Part shown: positions 8,705 to 17,095 of the stretch, one piece after another
How the letters are laid out: each line of letters begins with the position of its first letter
Numbering within the stretch: position 1 is the stretch's first letter
Source of the DNA: Pseudomonas akapageensis
GTDB lineage: Bacteria > Pseudomonadota > Gammaproteobacteria > Pseudomonadales > Pseudomonadaceae
Assembly (NCBI RefSeq): GCF_011355085.1
Contig: NZ_VXCP01000017.1
Coordinates: 1-64,000 of the forward strand
DNA length: 64,000 nucleotides
Direction: 5' to 3'
Made by a program: the position numbers and the translations under genes
Notes under the pieces: model-generated
What the model was told of the DNA's origin: nothing
What the model saw: only the letters and a program-made list of their open reading frames with translations
Database searches by the model: none

Positions 8705-10492
8705 TTAGAGGTGTTGTTCGGAGTTCCGGATTTCCCAGTACTCGTCCTGACGCTCGTCGGTGATGTATTCCGGGATCGGGAAGTCCCACCAGCCCGGAAC
8801 CCAGGGGCCGGCCGCGTCGCGGTCGGTCGGGATCTCGATCAGGACGGGAACGTTCAGATCCAGTGCTTCCTGCAGGGTCGGCTCGAGGTCTTCAGGACGC
8901 TCTACGCGATAGGATTTCAGGCCGAAGGCTTCACCGACTGCCTTGAAGTCCGGACTGTAGGGCGTGCCGTCCGGGTGATTGAACTCGGTGCCGATATGGC
9001 GGCTGGTCTGTTTGCGTTGGCCACCACGGATCGACATGTAACCGGCGTTGTTCTGGATCATGAACACGACCGGAATGTTGTTGGTGACGCAGATCGCGAT
9101 TTCCTGCGACGTCATCAGGAAGTCGCCGTCGCCCAAAATACACACCACAGGCTGGTTCGGTGCGGCCAGTTTAGCACCGATGGCTGCCGGCACTGCCCAA
9201 CCCATGGACGAGAAGCCGCCGGAGGTCAGGTGCGTACGCGGGCTGTAGACCGGGAAGGTCTGCTTGACCGCGCCCTGGGTATTGCCCGAGCCGACGACCA
9301 CAATAGTGTCGCGCGGGAAGACCTTGCGCAAGGCGCCCAACGGGCGTTGCGAGGTGAACGGGAAGCGGTCGGAATCGCGGCGGCTGGCCAGCTTGTCTTC
9401 CCACTCGGCCTGGTAGCCTTGCAGGTCGCGCATGTACTCCTCGCGGTCTACCGCGTGGCCTTTCAAGCCTTCGACGATATGTGCCAGGGCGTGCTTGGCG
9501 TCGGCGCAAATGCCCACGGTTACCGGATAGTTCTTGCCGATTTCGTGCGGATCGATATCGATATGGATCAGCTTCGATGGCGGGATCGCAAAGGTCACGC
9601 CCTTGGCATAGCTGGATGAGGACCAGTCGGTGAAACGGCAGCCTACGGCAATGATCACGTCGGCAGTCGAGGCGACCTTGTTACCGCACATGGTGCCGGT
9701 CTGGCCAACGCTGCCGGCGAACAGCGGGTGGTCTTCGGGGAAGCCGCTCTTGCCGTTCCAGGTGGTGACCACCGGGATCTGCCAGGCTTCGGCCAGAGCC
9801 AATACTTCGGCGCTGGCTTCGCCAGTGATCACGCCGCCACCGATAACCAGCACCGGGCGCTTGCAGGCCTTGAGTTCTTCTACCGCACGGGCAGTCGCGG
9901 CAGGGTCAGGGAACACCTTGCCGATCGGCGTGCGTTCCTCGAGTGCATGCAGTGTCACTTCGGCAGCTTCGGCCTGCACGTCCATCGGGATCTCAAGATG
10001 CACGGGGCCTGGGCGGCCAGTGACCATCGAGCTCCAGGCGCGGTGCATCATGAAGGGCAGTTCTTCAACGCGAGTGGCCACCCAATGGCGCTTGGTCACG
10101 GCTTCGGCGATCTTCGGGAAGTCGTTGTCGGTGTAGCGTTCCAGTTCCTGCAGCAGGCCGTGGCCACGCATGTGAGTGGGTGGCCCGCCGGTGATCAGCA
10201 TCAGGCTGGTGGAGTCGGTGAAGGCGGTCGCCAGACCGATGACGGTGTTGCTGGCGCCGGCACCGATGGAGGTGACCGCCGCCATTGGCTTGCCCGCGAC
10301 GCGGTAGTAGCCATCGGCAAGATGGACGGCGCTTTGTTCATGAAACACCTGGATGAACTTGATCTTCGAGTCTTCTTCGAGGAAGGCGTCGGTGAGGGTC
10401 CAGATGCCGTGGCCGGGGATGCCGGCGACGTACTCGACGCCGTAGTTCTTCAGGGTTTGAGCCACGATCTGGCTGCCAGTCAATTTACTCAT
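8705..10492 (-). CDS. TPP-dependent enzyme, acetolactate-synthase-like
   Basis: A 595-residue thiamine-diphosphate enzyme with the three usual domains: PYR domain with catalytic Glu52 in VFHEQSAVHLADGY, a complete central domain (residues about 190-330), and a PP domain with the cofactor motif ILGDGDFLM ... QNNAGY. Family members carry out decarboxylation, carboligation or C-C bond hydrolysis (acetolactate synthase, IolD and relatives); no regulatory subunit gene is nearby, so branched-chain amino acid synthesis is unlikely. ATG at 10492 follows AAGGAG by a good distance. It sits between the ThuA and GMC genes in one operon. A shortened paralogue lies at 21795-23003. The reaction is probably on an intermediate of the local catabolic pathway (inference). 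Confidence 0.88.
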   Translation of the reverse strand: MSKLTGSQIVAQTLKNYGVEYVAGIPGHGIWTLTDAFLEEDSKIKFIQVFHEQSAVHLADGYYRVAGKPMAAVTSIGAGASNTVIGLATAFTDSTSLMLITGGPPTHMRGHGLLQELERYTDNDFPKIAEAVTKRHWVATRVEELPFMMHRAWSSMVTGRPGPVHLEIPMDVQAEAAEVTLHALEERTPIGKVFPDPAATARAVEELKACKRPVLVIGGGVITGEASAEVLALAEAWQIPVVTTWNGKSGFPEDHPLFAGSVGQTGTMCGNKVASTADVIIAVGCRFTDWSSSSYAKGVTFAIPPSKLIHIDIDPHEIGKNYPVTVGICADAKHALAHIVEGLKGHAVDREEYMRDLQGYQAEWEDKLASRRDSDRFPFTSQRPLGALRKVFPRDTIVVVGSGNTQGAVKQTFPVYSPRTHLTSGGFSSMGWAVPAAIGAKLAAPNQPVVCILGDGDFLMTSQEIAICVTNNIPVVFMIQNNAGYMSIRGGQRKQTSRHIGTEFNHPDGTPYSPDFKAVGEAFGLKSYRVERPEDLEPTLQEALDLNVPVLIEIPTDRDAAGPWVPGWWDFPIPEYITDERQDEYWEIRNSEQHL

Positions 10493-10527
10493 GACAGGAC
10501 TCCTTGGGTTGATGAAAGTAGTGTGTT

Positions 10528-11193
10528 TCAGGCCCGGCCGCGGGTCGCCCAGTTCAAGCCTTGCTTGGTCAGGCGGCGGATATTCGGGTCGGCGAGGTTG
10601 CTGGTGTCGTGGCCGATCGAGTGGTAGAAGACGCGCCCCTGGCCCCACTGCCTGACCCAGGCGACCGGGCTGCGATGGCCCTCGAGCCAAGGGAAGGGGT
10701 TCCCGTCGAAGGTGGTTTCGGCCAACACGTGAACGTTCGGGTCGACTTGCATGTAGTACTGCTCGGAGCGCACTTCGAAGTCTTCCACGCCTTGGGTGAC
10801 TTCATGCTCGCGGTCGATGAAATTGACCTGATAGGGGTGCGGGAATCCTTCGCCCATCGGGTGCTCGAGGAATGAACCGCCGAGCACCCAGTGGTATTTC
10901 AGGCTGGCTCGGAATGCGGCGCCTGCGCCGTGCCAACCGACCAGGCCAGTGCCGCTTTCGACGGCTTCGAGCAGGCGTTTTTCCTGTGAGGCGGTCAGTG
11001 TTTCGGTAGTGACTGCGTTGTTCCAGCCGATCACGATCAGGTCATAACCGGTCAGGTCGCGGTCCAGGGTGAAGATGTCGGTTGACTCTTCAACGTCGAA
11101 ATCCAGTTCCTGGAAGACCGTCCGGGCCCAGGCAGCGATTTCGTAAGGGTAGTGGCCCGGCCAGCCACCATACAGATACAGGACTCGACTCAC
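10528..11193 (-). CDS. ThuA-domain protein
   Basis: A 221-residue ThuA-like protein (class I glutamine amidotransferase fold without the Cys-His-Glu activity). Characteristic segments are VLYLYGGWPGHYPYE, YDLIVIGWNN, LVGWHGAGAAFRAS and GQGRVFYHSIGHD. ThuA relatives occur with sugar oxidoreductases in 3-keto-disaccharide and trehalose utilisation in rhizobia, but the exact reaction is not settled. Start is GTG at 11193, preceded by AGAGGTGA. It is the first gene of the ThuA - TPP - GMC operon; the next gene starts 35 bases after its stop. The promoter region to its right holds two LacI-type palindromes (11233 and 11302) and is shared with the divergent hisD-like gene. Confidence 0.85.
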   Translation of the reverse strand: MSRVLYLYGGWPGHYPYEIAAWARTVFQELDFDVEESTDIFTLDRDLTGYDLIVIGWNNAVTTETLTASQEKRLLEAVESGTGLVGWHGAGAAFRASLKYHWVLGGSFLEHPMGEGFPHPYQVNFIDREHEVTQGVEDFEVRSEQYYMQVDPNVHVLAETTFDGNPFPWLEGHRSPVAWVRQWGQGRVFYHSIGHDTSNLADPNIRRLTKQGLNWATRGRA

Positions 11194-11232
11194 GGTAGGT
11201 CACCTCTTTTTATGGTTGGGTGTAGTCGTTGG

Positions 11233-11246
11233 GTTATACGTATAAC
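11233..11246. promoter_or_regulatory. LacI-type operator copy 3
   Basis: GTTATACGTATAAC, a perfect 14-base palindrome, 40 bases upstream of the ThuA-gene GTG. A leftward TTGAGT box lies 18 bases before the TTATAC inside this palindrome, so the operator may cover the -10 region. Confidence 0.8.
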
Positions 11247-11301
11247 TTGCTATTTAAGCTATCACTCAAAATGACCAAGTCAATCCCCATTGAGTAAAAA
11301 G

Positions 11302-11315
11302 GTTATACGAATAAC
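11302..11315. promoter_or_regulatory. LacI-type operator copy 4
   Basis: GTTATACGAATAAC, one mismatch from perfect symmetry, 69 bases (centre to centre) from copy 3 and about 80 bases upstream of the composite activator element of the hisD-like gene. It could serve either divergent gene. Confidence 0.75.
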
Positions 11316-11396
11316 GTCCTTGGGCGTGCCGCTGTAGGCGACATTGCTTCTAAGTCGGCCCAGGCCTGGACAAGTGCTTCAGCAATGCGTCTGTGC

Positions 11397-11462
11397 TGCG
11401 TCAGATTGCGTCATCAATAGTGAGGCTGCGAAATTGTCCGTTGGCGGGGGGTAGGAAAAGAT
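11397..11462 (+). promoter_or_regulatory. composite promoter element A (hisD-like gene)
   Basis: TGCGTCA at 11397, TGCGTCA at 11407 (10-base period) and TGCGAAATTG at 11427 are followed by a -35-like TTGTCC (11434-11439), a 17-base spacer and a weak -10 AAAGAT (11457-11462). Expected transcription start is near 11469, which also supports ATG 11518 as the translation start. The same arrangement recurs at 21583-21648 (reverse), 21691-21756 and 24213-24279. Repeats just upstream of the -35 are the layout of a class II activator site. Confidence 0.75.
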
Positions 11463-11517
11463 GAACGCCAATGCTGAGTGCATACCGTGTGCATCAAGAA
11501 CTACCTGGAGCGCTGTG

Positions 11518-12795
11518 ATGATCCGATACCTGAAGAAAAGCAAACCTGTCGAAGCTCAAGCCGAGATTGCCACCCAAGTTCGCGATACGGTTGAACAGAT
11601 CATTGCGAACGTGGCCAGGAATGGCGACGCCGCTGTGCGCGAATACTCGAAGCAATTCGACAAGTGGGACCCGCAATCCTTTCGCCTGACCGATGAAGAG
11701 GTGGCTGCATGCGTCGCCAGCCTGTCCGAGCAGGAGCTGCACGACATCAAGTTCGCCCAGGCGCAAGTTCGCCGCTTCGCCGAAGTGCAGAAGGCTTCGA
11801 TGCACGACGTCGAAGTCGAAACCCTGCCAGGCGTGATCCTCGGCCATCGCAATATTCCCGTGAACTCGGTGGGTTGCTATATCCCAGGTGGCAAGTACCC
11901 GTTGCTGGCGTCGGCGCACATGAGTGTGCTGACGGCCAAGGTGGCGGGTGTCAAACGTGTGGTGGCAGTCGCCCCACCTTTCGACGGCAAGCCGCACCCG
12001 GCGATCGTGACCGCCATGCATCTGGCCGGTGCCGATGAAATCTACTGCCTGGGCGGTGTGCAGGCTGTCGCGGCACTGGCCCTGGGCACTGACGAATTCA
12101 GCCCGGTGGACATGATCGTCGGCCCGGGTAATGCCTATGTGGCCGAAGCCAAGCGTCAGCTGTTCGGCAAGATCGGTATCGACTTGATTGCCGGCCCGAC
12201 TGAAACCCTGGTGATCGCCGATGATTCATCCGATGTGGAAATCATCGTCGCCGACCTTCTGGGCCAGGCCGAGCATGGCGTCAACTCGCCTGCCGTGTTC
12301 CTGACCAACAGCGTTGCATTGGCCGAAGCGCTGCCAGCGGAAATCGAGCGTCAACTGGCCGTTCTGTCGACTGCTCCGGTTGCCTCTGTAGCGTGGCGCG
12401 ATTATGGCGAAATCATCCTGTGCGACACGGTAGATGAGCTGGTGCAGGAAGCCGACCGGATTGCCTCCGAGCACGTTCAGGTCATGACCCGCGATCCGTT
12501 GTACTTCCTCGAGCACATGACCAACTACGGTGCCTTGTTCCTGGGCGAGCGCACCAACGTCTCCTATGGCGACAAGGTCATCGGCACCAACCACACCCTG
12601 CCGACCATGCGCTCGGCGCGCTACACCGGTGGCCTGTGGGTCGGCAAGTTCATCAAGACCTGCACCTATCAGCGCGTGTTGACCGACGAGGCATCGGTGC
12701 TGGTCGGCGAGTACTGCTCGCGCCTGTGCGGCATGGAAGGCTTTGCAGGGCACAAGGAGCAGGCCGACATCCGAATTCGTCGCTACAAGAAGTGA
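11518..12795 (+). CDS. histidinol-dehydrogenase-family alcohol dehydrogenase
   Basis: A 425-residue zinc-dependent, NAD-linked dehydrogenase of the HisD superfamily. Metal-ligand and catalytic positions are kept: Gln250 and His253 in LLGQAEHG, the Glu318-His319 acid/base pair in ASEHVQV, Asp352 in [14 protein letters not shown], and His412 in GFAGHKEQ. It is not beside other his genes and its regulation is tied to the catabolic genes, so a histidine-biosynthesis role is unlikely; characterised relatives include sulfopropanediol (HpsN-type) dehydrogenase, making oxidation of a polyol-like alcohol more plausible. ATG 11518 has GGAG seven bases upstream. It has its own rho-independent terminator. 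Uniquely in the window, its control region carries both the LacI palindromes and composite element A. Confidence 0.85.
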   Translation: MIRYLKKSKPVEAQAEIATQVRDTVEQIIANVARNGDAAVREYSKQFDKWDPQSFRLTDEEVAACVASLSEQELHDIKFAQAQVRRFAEVQKASMHDVEVETLPGVILGHRNIPVNSVGCYIPGGKYPLLASAHMSVLTAKVAGVKRVVAVAPPFDGKPHPAIVTAMHLAGADEIYCLGGVQAVAALALGTDEFSPVDMIVGPGNAYVAEAKRQLFGKIGIDLIAGPTETLVIADDSSDVEIIVADLLGQAEHGVNSPAVFLTNSVALAEALPAEIERQLAVLSTAPVASVAWRDYGEIILCDTVDELVQEADRIASEHVQVMTRDPLYFLEHMTNYGALFLGERTNVSYGDKVIGTNHTLPTMRSARYTGGLWVGKFIKTCTYQRVLTDEASVLVGEYCSRLCGMEGFAGHKEQADIRIRRYKK

Positions 12796-12827
12796 GTATC
12801 GGCTGATCGTTCAGCGCCATTGAAAAG

Positions 12828-12857
12828 GGCTTCCCGCAAGGGAAGCCTTTTTTATTT
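12828..12857 (+). terminator. rho-independent terminator of hisD-like gene
   Basis: GGCTTCCC (12828-12835), loop GCAA, GGGAAGCC (12840-12847), then a T-rich tract (12848-12857). A textbook intrinsic terminator 33 bases after the stop codon. Confidence 0.92.
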
Positions 12858-12895
12858 GGGCTGGTGTGAGGGGGCGGGCCAGTGTAGTGGTTCTG

Positions 12896-13013
12896 GTGGG
12901 GGCGGCCCTGGCCGCGAAGGGTTGCGAAGCAGCCCGGTTTCCCGGTCGCAAACCATATAGCCCCTGAATCTGGGGCCGCTCTGCGTCCCTTCGCGGCCAG
13001 GGCCGCTCCCACG
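12896..13013. repeat. ~118-base REP element, copy 1 (inverted partner at 16865)
   Basis: GC-rich element starting GTGGGGGCGGCCCTGGCCGC and ending in its complement-like GGCCAGGGCCGCTCCCAC. Its sequence matches the reverse complement of 16865-16983 almost throughout, including the inner 'ccttcgcggcc' and 'gttgcgaagcagcccc' stretches. The remainder of the 12796-13126 gap holds only the hisD terminator and no gene. Confidence 0.8.
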
Positions 13014-13126
13014 GCTTTCCAGTAGTCTTGCTTCTGCATAAATCCCAGGCAAAAAAAGGTTTATGGGCTGCATCCGAGGCAATAAGCGCATCGCCCACTA
13101 ATTGTGCTCAAGCGCCCACTGACGCA

Positions 13127-13647
13127 TTACCGTGGGCATGACAGGGGCTCCGGCAAATGCAACGGGGTCTTGATCGGGTACTCGGGGCTGCCGTAGGGGT
13201 AGCAGGAGGTGGTGACCTGGATGTCATCGCAGGGCAGGAAGTGCACGCTGATGCCGCAGACTTTTTGGCCGGTGTAGTCCGGTACTGGCACTAGTTTGCT
13301 GTGCTGGCGTTTTTGTGCGTTCACCTTTTCCTTCCAGGCCAAATACTTGGGCCAATCGGCAAAGCCAGGGAAACCTTTCGTACCGCCCACTCCGGTTTCC
13401 CAGTCGACCTGCACCGTCATACCCGGCTGCCAGCGCGGTGGCGCGATGTAGCAGCAACCTCCCCCGCCGCCCTGGAAGGGGCCAATGATGTCGATACCGG
13501 AACGGCCATCGACACTGAGCGGTTGATGGCCCAGTGAGTGTGGTTGATACCTACGAGGGTGCTGGCCTGGGCTCCCTGGGCGAGCAAGGTGCCGGCCAGG
13601 CTACAAAGGACACCGACCAGCATTCGCCACGGAGTGGGCTTGGACAT
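13127..13647 (-). pseudogene. frameshifted DUF3304-like protein (second immunity copy)
   Basis: A damaged paralogue of the gene at 15997-16557. Starting at ATG 13647 (AAGGAG eight bases upstream) it reads a signal peptide ending in AQGAQA and then STLVGINHTHWAIN, identical to the intact copy. At about 13517-13520 one base is missing: 'cactgagcggttg' here, 'cactgaaatggttg' in the intact copy. Reading then leaves frame and stops early; the correct frame resumes and continues through QPGMTVQVDWETG to LPEPLSCPR and the stop at 13127. It follows the lipase effector gene directly. A sequencing error cannot be excluded, in which case this would be a second immunity gene. Confidence 0.75.
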
Positions 13648-13684
13648 GGGGCGGGCTCCTTGTGCAGGACGTCGGAATGTAGAC

Positions 13685-16009
13685 TCAGGCTTGCTCATCG
13701 TTCACCTCGGCAGCCTTGGCGACTTTGGCGTAGTGGGCCTCCCAAACTGCGGCTATTCGTTGCTGGACCTCAGCCCGACGCTCGGCGTCCATACCTAGCG
13801 GCTGCGTTGCATTGGTCGGTGCAGAATCCGGCAAGCTCGTGGCGTTAGCCAGCATCACCCCCTCCGTTTCGCTGTACAGCGCCAGATCTCTTCTATTGGC
13901 ATCGCCGAAAAACACCATGCGATCGCCAAAATAACTGCCGCCCGGTTCACGCCCCATCGAGTAGAGAAACCAGGCACGGGAGTCGTGGACCTGATCGTCG
14001 AACAGCGCGCGCAACAGCCCCTCGGGTAGGCTGGCGTTGCGGCTTTCGTCGACATTGCCGCGCCGGTTTTCGTCAAGGTAGTTGATCTCTCGCTGCGGAG
14101 GCGGAAACAACTGCTTCACCCTGGCCCAGCCTGCCGCCTTCATCCGCTGACGTTCGGCCCGTGCGTCGGCGCTGGCCTGGTAGGCGACCAAGCCGGGGAT
14201 GAGCGCCAGTCTTGCCACGCGAATCGCGATAGCTGCGTGCACACCGGGGCCGCGGAAGTCCGCGCCGAATTCTTCGGCCGCTTCGCGCAACTGGGTTTGC
14301 GCCATGTCCGGGTCGAAATCCTTGACCCCGGGTTCCAGTGACATTTTTGGTGCGCGCTCGAAGCGCTCGCGGACCAATTGTTCCTCGCGGCGTTTTTTGA
14401 CGGCCGCCTGTTGCCTGTCGCGCTCATTCTTGGCGGTCTGGCGCACGTCCATGGGGGCCTGGGTATCTTTCGCCTGAAGATAGAAATCGGCTTGCTTGAG
14501 GCTGGCGAAGGCATAGCGGTCGATGCGCCAGGCGGTGAGCCAGTCCATCTGTTCGCGCAGTGCCTGCTCCAGGCTGTCAGTGGCGGGTAGAGGCTCGTAG
14601 CGCTCAACTTGTTCTGTGGGTAACGGCTCTGGCGCGGAGAGTAGGTCCAGCGTTACTTGGCGCCAAGCGTTGAAGCGGTCAATCAGTGATGGTGCAACTT
14701 CAAACTCTTGCGATACATCATCTTCCATCGCCCGCCACAACTCACGGTACGAATCTTTTGGCTGGGCACCCTTCGGTACTTTCAAGGGGGCGCCATGAGC
14801 AAAGGCATCGGCGTACAAATCGTGCAGGGCAATCTGTGACAGCAAGAGACCATCATTTTCACCAATGGCCTTGCCCTGATCCCCAGGCGGATAACCACCC
14901 CCTTGATCGGAGTGCACCCCGGGGTAAATCACTTCCACAGCATTGGCCGGATAACCGCCACTCTCACGGCGGATGGACTCCAACGGGAAACACAGGCGCT
15001 GTTCGTGACCGGCAACGATATGCAGGCAACGCTTGACCAGATCACCTTCGGGCAGCTGCTGATTACCGTCGGCCCAGCTCATATGGCCTTTCGCCCCCGG
15101 CACGATATCGGCGAGACCGACCGAAGCCAACGTGTCCAGCAGTCCCAGGTATTCCACGCTGATGGGCAACTTCAGGTCGAGGAAACTCAACGACGGCGTC
15201 GACTCGGAGCGGGACAACAGCTGATTCAAGGCACTGACAAAGGCCCGCGCCGCCGTCGCCCCACGGGAAAACCCATAGACATACAGCTTGACGCCCACCA
15301 GCTTGGGCCAGCCGGGCGACGGCTGGGTCACGGCAATGCGCAATGGCTTGGCCAGTGTCCCGAGCTGCTTGTGAAATTCACGGCTGCGATTGGCGCGGCC
15401 AGTACTCCACTCCAGTCCCGGCCAGGTGCCCATGGCCTTGACCGCCGCCAACTGGGCCGCGTTGTCCAGGCGGGGTAGACGCAACATCCCGCGTAGGGCA
15501 TCGATGATCATCAACAGGCCCCAGTTGATCCGCTCTTCGCCGTAAGCGGCAAAGGCCATTCCCGGGATGCCGTAATCCAGGTCGCCCACTTCCGGGAAGG
15601 GTGTGCCCACGCCGGGCATGTAGTACTTGAAGTACTGGCCAAAGCCGGAGCCCACGGCATCAGTCAGTCTCCCGGCCTGGCTGCTGTGGGCGGTGCCGCC
15701 GGCATAGCCGTCGCCGATGCTGGCGCGGAACATCCGGGCGATATTGGTCGGGTGTTTGGGGTCCGACAGGTAGAGGTCGTTGTTGAGGTTATTGCCGGTA
15801 CCGTCGAAGCACAGGCTGATATGCAAGGTCTTGCAGCACGGCCGCATGACCCGGCGTCCGGCCGCCAGGCACAGGGAATCGTGGTAATCCGACTCCAGCT
15901 GGCTTTGGCGCTGGATATTCTGATGAACTTGCCAGCTCTGGCTGGGCAAGCGTCCCTGAGCTGGAAACTGGGGCGGGTACCAAAGGGGGGCGTGTTTCAC
16001 TTCGGACAT
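13685..16009 (-). CDS. type VI secretion lipase effector, DUF2235/Tle1 type
   Basis: A 774-residue alpha/beta-hydrolase of the DUF2235 family, which includes Tle1-type T6SS phospholipase effectors delivered into rival bacteria. Visible hallmarks are CFDGTGNNLNN (residues 67-77), the nucleophile elbow YGFSRGATAAR with Ser248, and the downstream YPGVHSDQGGGYPPGD motif that supplies a catalytic acid. The C-terminal half is polar and helical with no clear family. There is no signal peptide, as expected for a T6SS substrate. The first 13 bases overlap the end of the upstream immunity-like gene, so translation is probably coupled. No hcp, vgrG or structural T6SS gene is in the window, so this is an orphan effector module. 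Confidence 0.82.
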   Translation of the reverse strand: MSEVKHAPLWYPPQFPAQGRLPSQSWQVHQNIQRQSQLESDYHDSLCLAAGRRVMRPCCKTLHISLCFDGTGNNLNNDLYLSDPKHPTNIARMFRASIGDGYAGGTAHSSQAGRLTDAVGSGFGQYFKYYMPGVGTPFPEVGDLDYGIPGMAFAAYGEERINWGLLMIIDALRGMLRLPRLDNAAQLAAVKAMGTWPGLEWSTGRANRSREFHKQLGTLAKPLRIAVTQPSPGWPKLVGVKLYVYGFSRGATAARAFVSALNQLLSRSESTPSLSFLDLKLPISVEYLGLLDTLASVGLADIVPGAKGHMSWADGNQQLPEGDLVKRCLHIVAGHEQRLCFPLESIRRESGGYPANAVEVIYPGVHSDQGGGYPPGDQGKAIGENDGLLLSQIALHDLYADAFAHGAPLKVPKGAQPKDSYRELWRAMEDDVSQEFEVAPSLIDRFNAWRQVTLDLLSAPEPLPTEQVERYEPLPATDSLEQALREQMDWLTAWRIDRYAFASLKQADFYLQAKDTQAPMDVRQTAKNERDRQQAAVKKRREEQLVRERFERAPKMSLEPGVKDFDPDMAQTQLREAAEEFGADFRGPGVHAAIAIRVARLALIPGLVAYQASADARAERQRMKAAGWARVKQLFPPPQREINYLDENRRGNVDESRNASLPEGLLRALFDDQVHDSRAWFLYSMGREPGGSYFGDRMVFFGDANRRDLALYSETEGVMLANATSLPDSAPTNATQPLGMDAERRAEVQQRIAAVWEAHYAKVAKAAEVNDEQA

Positions 16010-16557
16010 GATTGGGGCTCCGGCAAGTGCAGTGGGGTCTTGATCGGGTACTCGGGGCTGCCGTAGGCGTAGCAGGAGGTGGTGACCTGAAGGTCATCGC
16101 AAGGCAGGAAGTGCACGGTGATGCCGCAGACTTTTTGGTTGGTGTAGTCCGGCACGGGTACCACTTTGCTGTGCCTAAGTTTTTGTGCGTTCACCTTTTC
16201 CTTCCAAGTCAAATACTTGGGCCAATCGGCAAAGCCAGGAAAGTCATCGGAGTAAGCCACGCCGGTTTCCCAGTCGACCCGCACCGTCATCCCCGGCTGC
16301 CAGCGCGGCGGCGCGATATAGCAGCAGCCTCCACCGCCGCCCTGGTAGGGGCCGATGATGTCGATACCGGAACGGCCGTCGACACTGAAATGGTTGATGG
16401 CCCAGTGGGTGTGGTTGATGCCTACGAGGGTACTGGCCTGGGCGTTTGGGGCGAGCAAGGCGCCCAAGCCGCAAAGGGCACCGAGCAGTGCGTCGGCACC
16501 GCGGACACGGTGTTTGTAGCGGTTGCGGTCGAGGAAGATGCGCAGTTCATGGGGCAT
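15997..16557 (-). CDS. DUF3304-like exported protein, probable lipase immunity
   Basis: A 186-residue secreted or periplasmic protein. An N-terminal hydrophobic stretch ending in LLAPNAQA looks like a signal peptide cleaved before STLVG. The mature part has NHTHWAIN, a Gly run followed by CCYIAPPRWQPGM, and four further Cys residues, the last in LPEPQSCPK; this matches my recollection of the DUF3304 pattern. Exported proteins encoded beside Tle lipases are commonly their periplasmic immunity proteins; that role is inferred from position. ATG 16557 follows GGAGGGACCTC. Its 3' end overlaps the effector start by 13 bases, giving immunity-before-effector order. A frameshifted duplicate lies on the other side of the effector. 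Confidence 0.75.
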   Translation of the reverse strand: MPHELRIFLDRNRYKHRVRGADALLGALCGLGALLAPNAQASTLVGINHTHWAINHFSVDGRSGIDIIGPYQGGGGGCCYIAPPRWQPGMTVRVDWETGVAYSDDFPGFADWPKYLTWKEKVNAQKLRHSKVVPVPDYTNQKVCGITVHFLPCDDLQVTTSCYAYGSPEYPIKTPLHLPEPQSCPK

Positions 16558-16839
16558 GAGGTCCCTCCATGCGGCAATGGGGAACCTCCATCCATGGGGC
16601 GGCCCCTCATACGAAATGAGTCAAGGGCCGTCATTGCTCGTTGCGAGGGTGCCCTTGATGCGTGGGCAGCCAGTGTGCAGAGAAAGCGCCACGGGGGCAG
16701 CCCGCTGCGATGCCTTTGGGAAATCAGCTACGCAATGTTCGGAAAGCATGAAGGGCTAATTACACTTTCCATACAGAGTCGCTGGAGTTTCCCGATCAGA
16801 TAGATGGGTACGGGGGCTGGAGAAAAGGAAAACGGGCCG

Positions 16840-17033
16840 TTTTTTTGGCTCATCGCCGATCAGCCGTGGGAGCGGCCCTGGCCGCGAAGGGACGCATAGC
16901 GGCCCCTGTTTCAGGGGCTACGGTTTGCTTTGCGATCGGGACTGGGGCTGCTTCGCAACCCTTCGCGGCCGGGGCCGCTCCCACCAGCGTAGCTCCCTTC
17001 TGTTTCACACTAACTTGCGATGAGCCAAAAAAA
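16840..17033. repeat. REP element copy 2 inside a 17-base inverted repeat
   Basis: TTTTTTTGGCTCATCGC (16840-16856) and its exact reverse complement (17017-17033) enclose a ~119-base REP element (16865-16983) that is the inverted partner of 12896-13013. The 16558-16839 stretch upstream of the immunity gene holds no recognisable gene; it must contain the promoter of the lipase module but none is obvious. Confidence 0.8.
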
Positions 17034-17053
17034 GCGCCGGGATGACCCGGCGC
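17027..17053 (-). terminator. intrinsic terminator of the ABC operon
   Basis: On the minus strand GCGCCGGG (17053-17046), loop TCAT, CCCGGCGC (17041-17034) is followed by seven T's (17033-17027). It lies 43 bases after the stop of the ATPase gene and ends the leftward ABC operon. Confidence 0.92.
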
Positions 17054-17095
17054 GGATAGTGCGATTGCTCTCTATCAATCAGCCTTGGCTGAAGC

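Noticed and set aside
11427..11462. Sigma-54 promoter from the TTGGC/GG-rich stretch
   Set aside because: The GG/GC spacing of a -24/-12 promoter does not fit, while the sigma-70-like 17-base spacing is shared by all four elements.
11518..12795. Histidine-biosynthesis HisD
   Set aside because: No other his genes nearby, and its promoter carries the catabolic motifs. Only the superfamily and metal/catalytic residues are shared.
13685..16557. Part of a complete type VI secretion cluster
   Set aside because: No tss, hcp, vgrG or PAAR gene is in the window; only an effector-immunity unit is visible.
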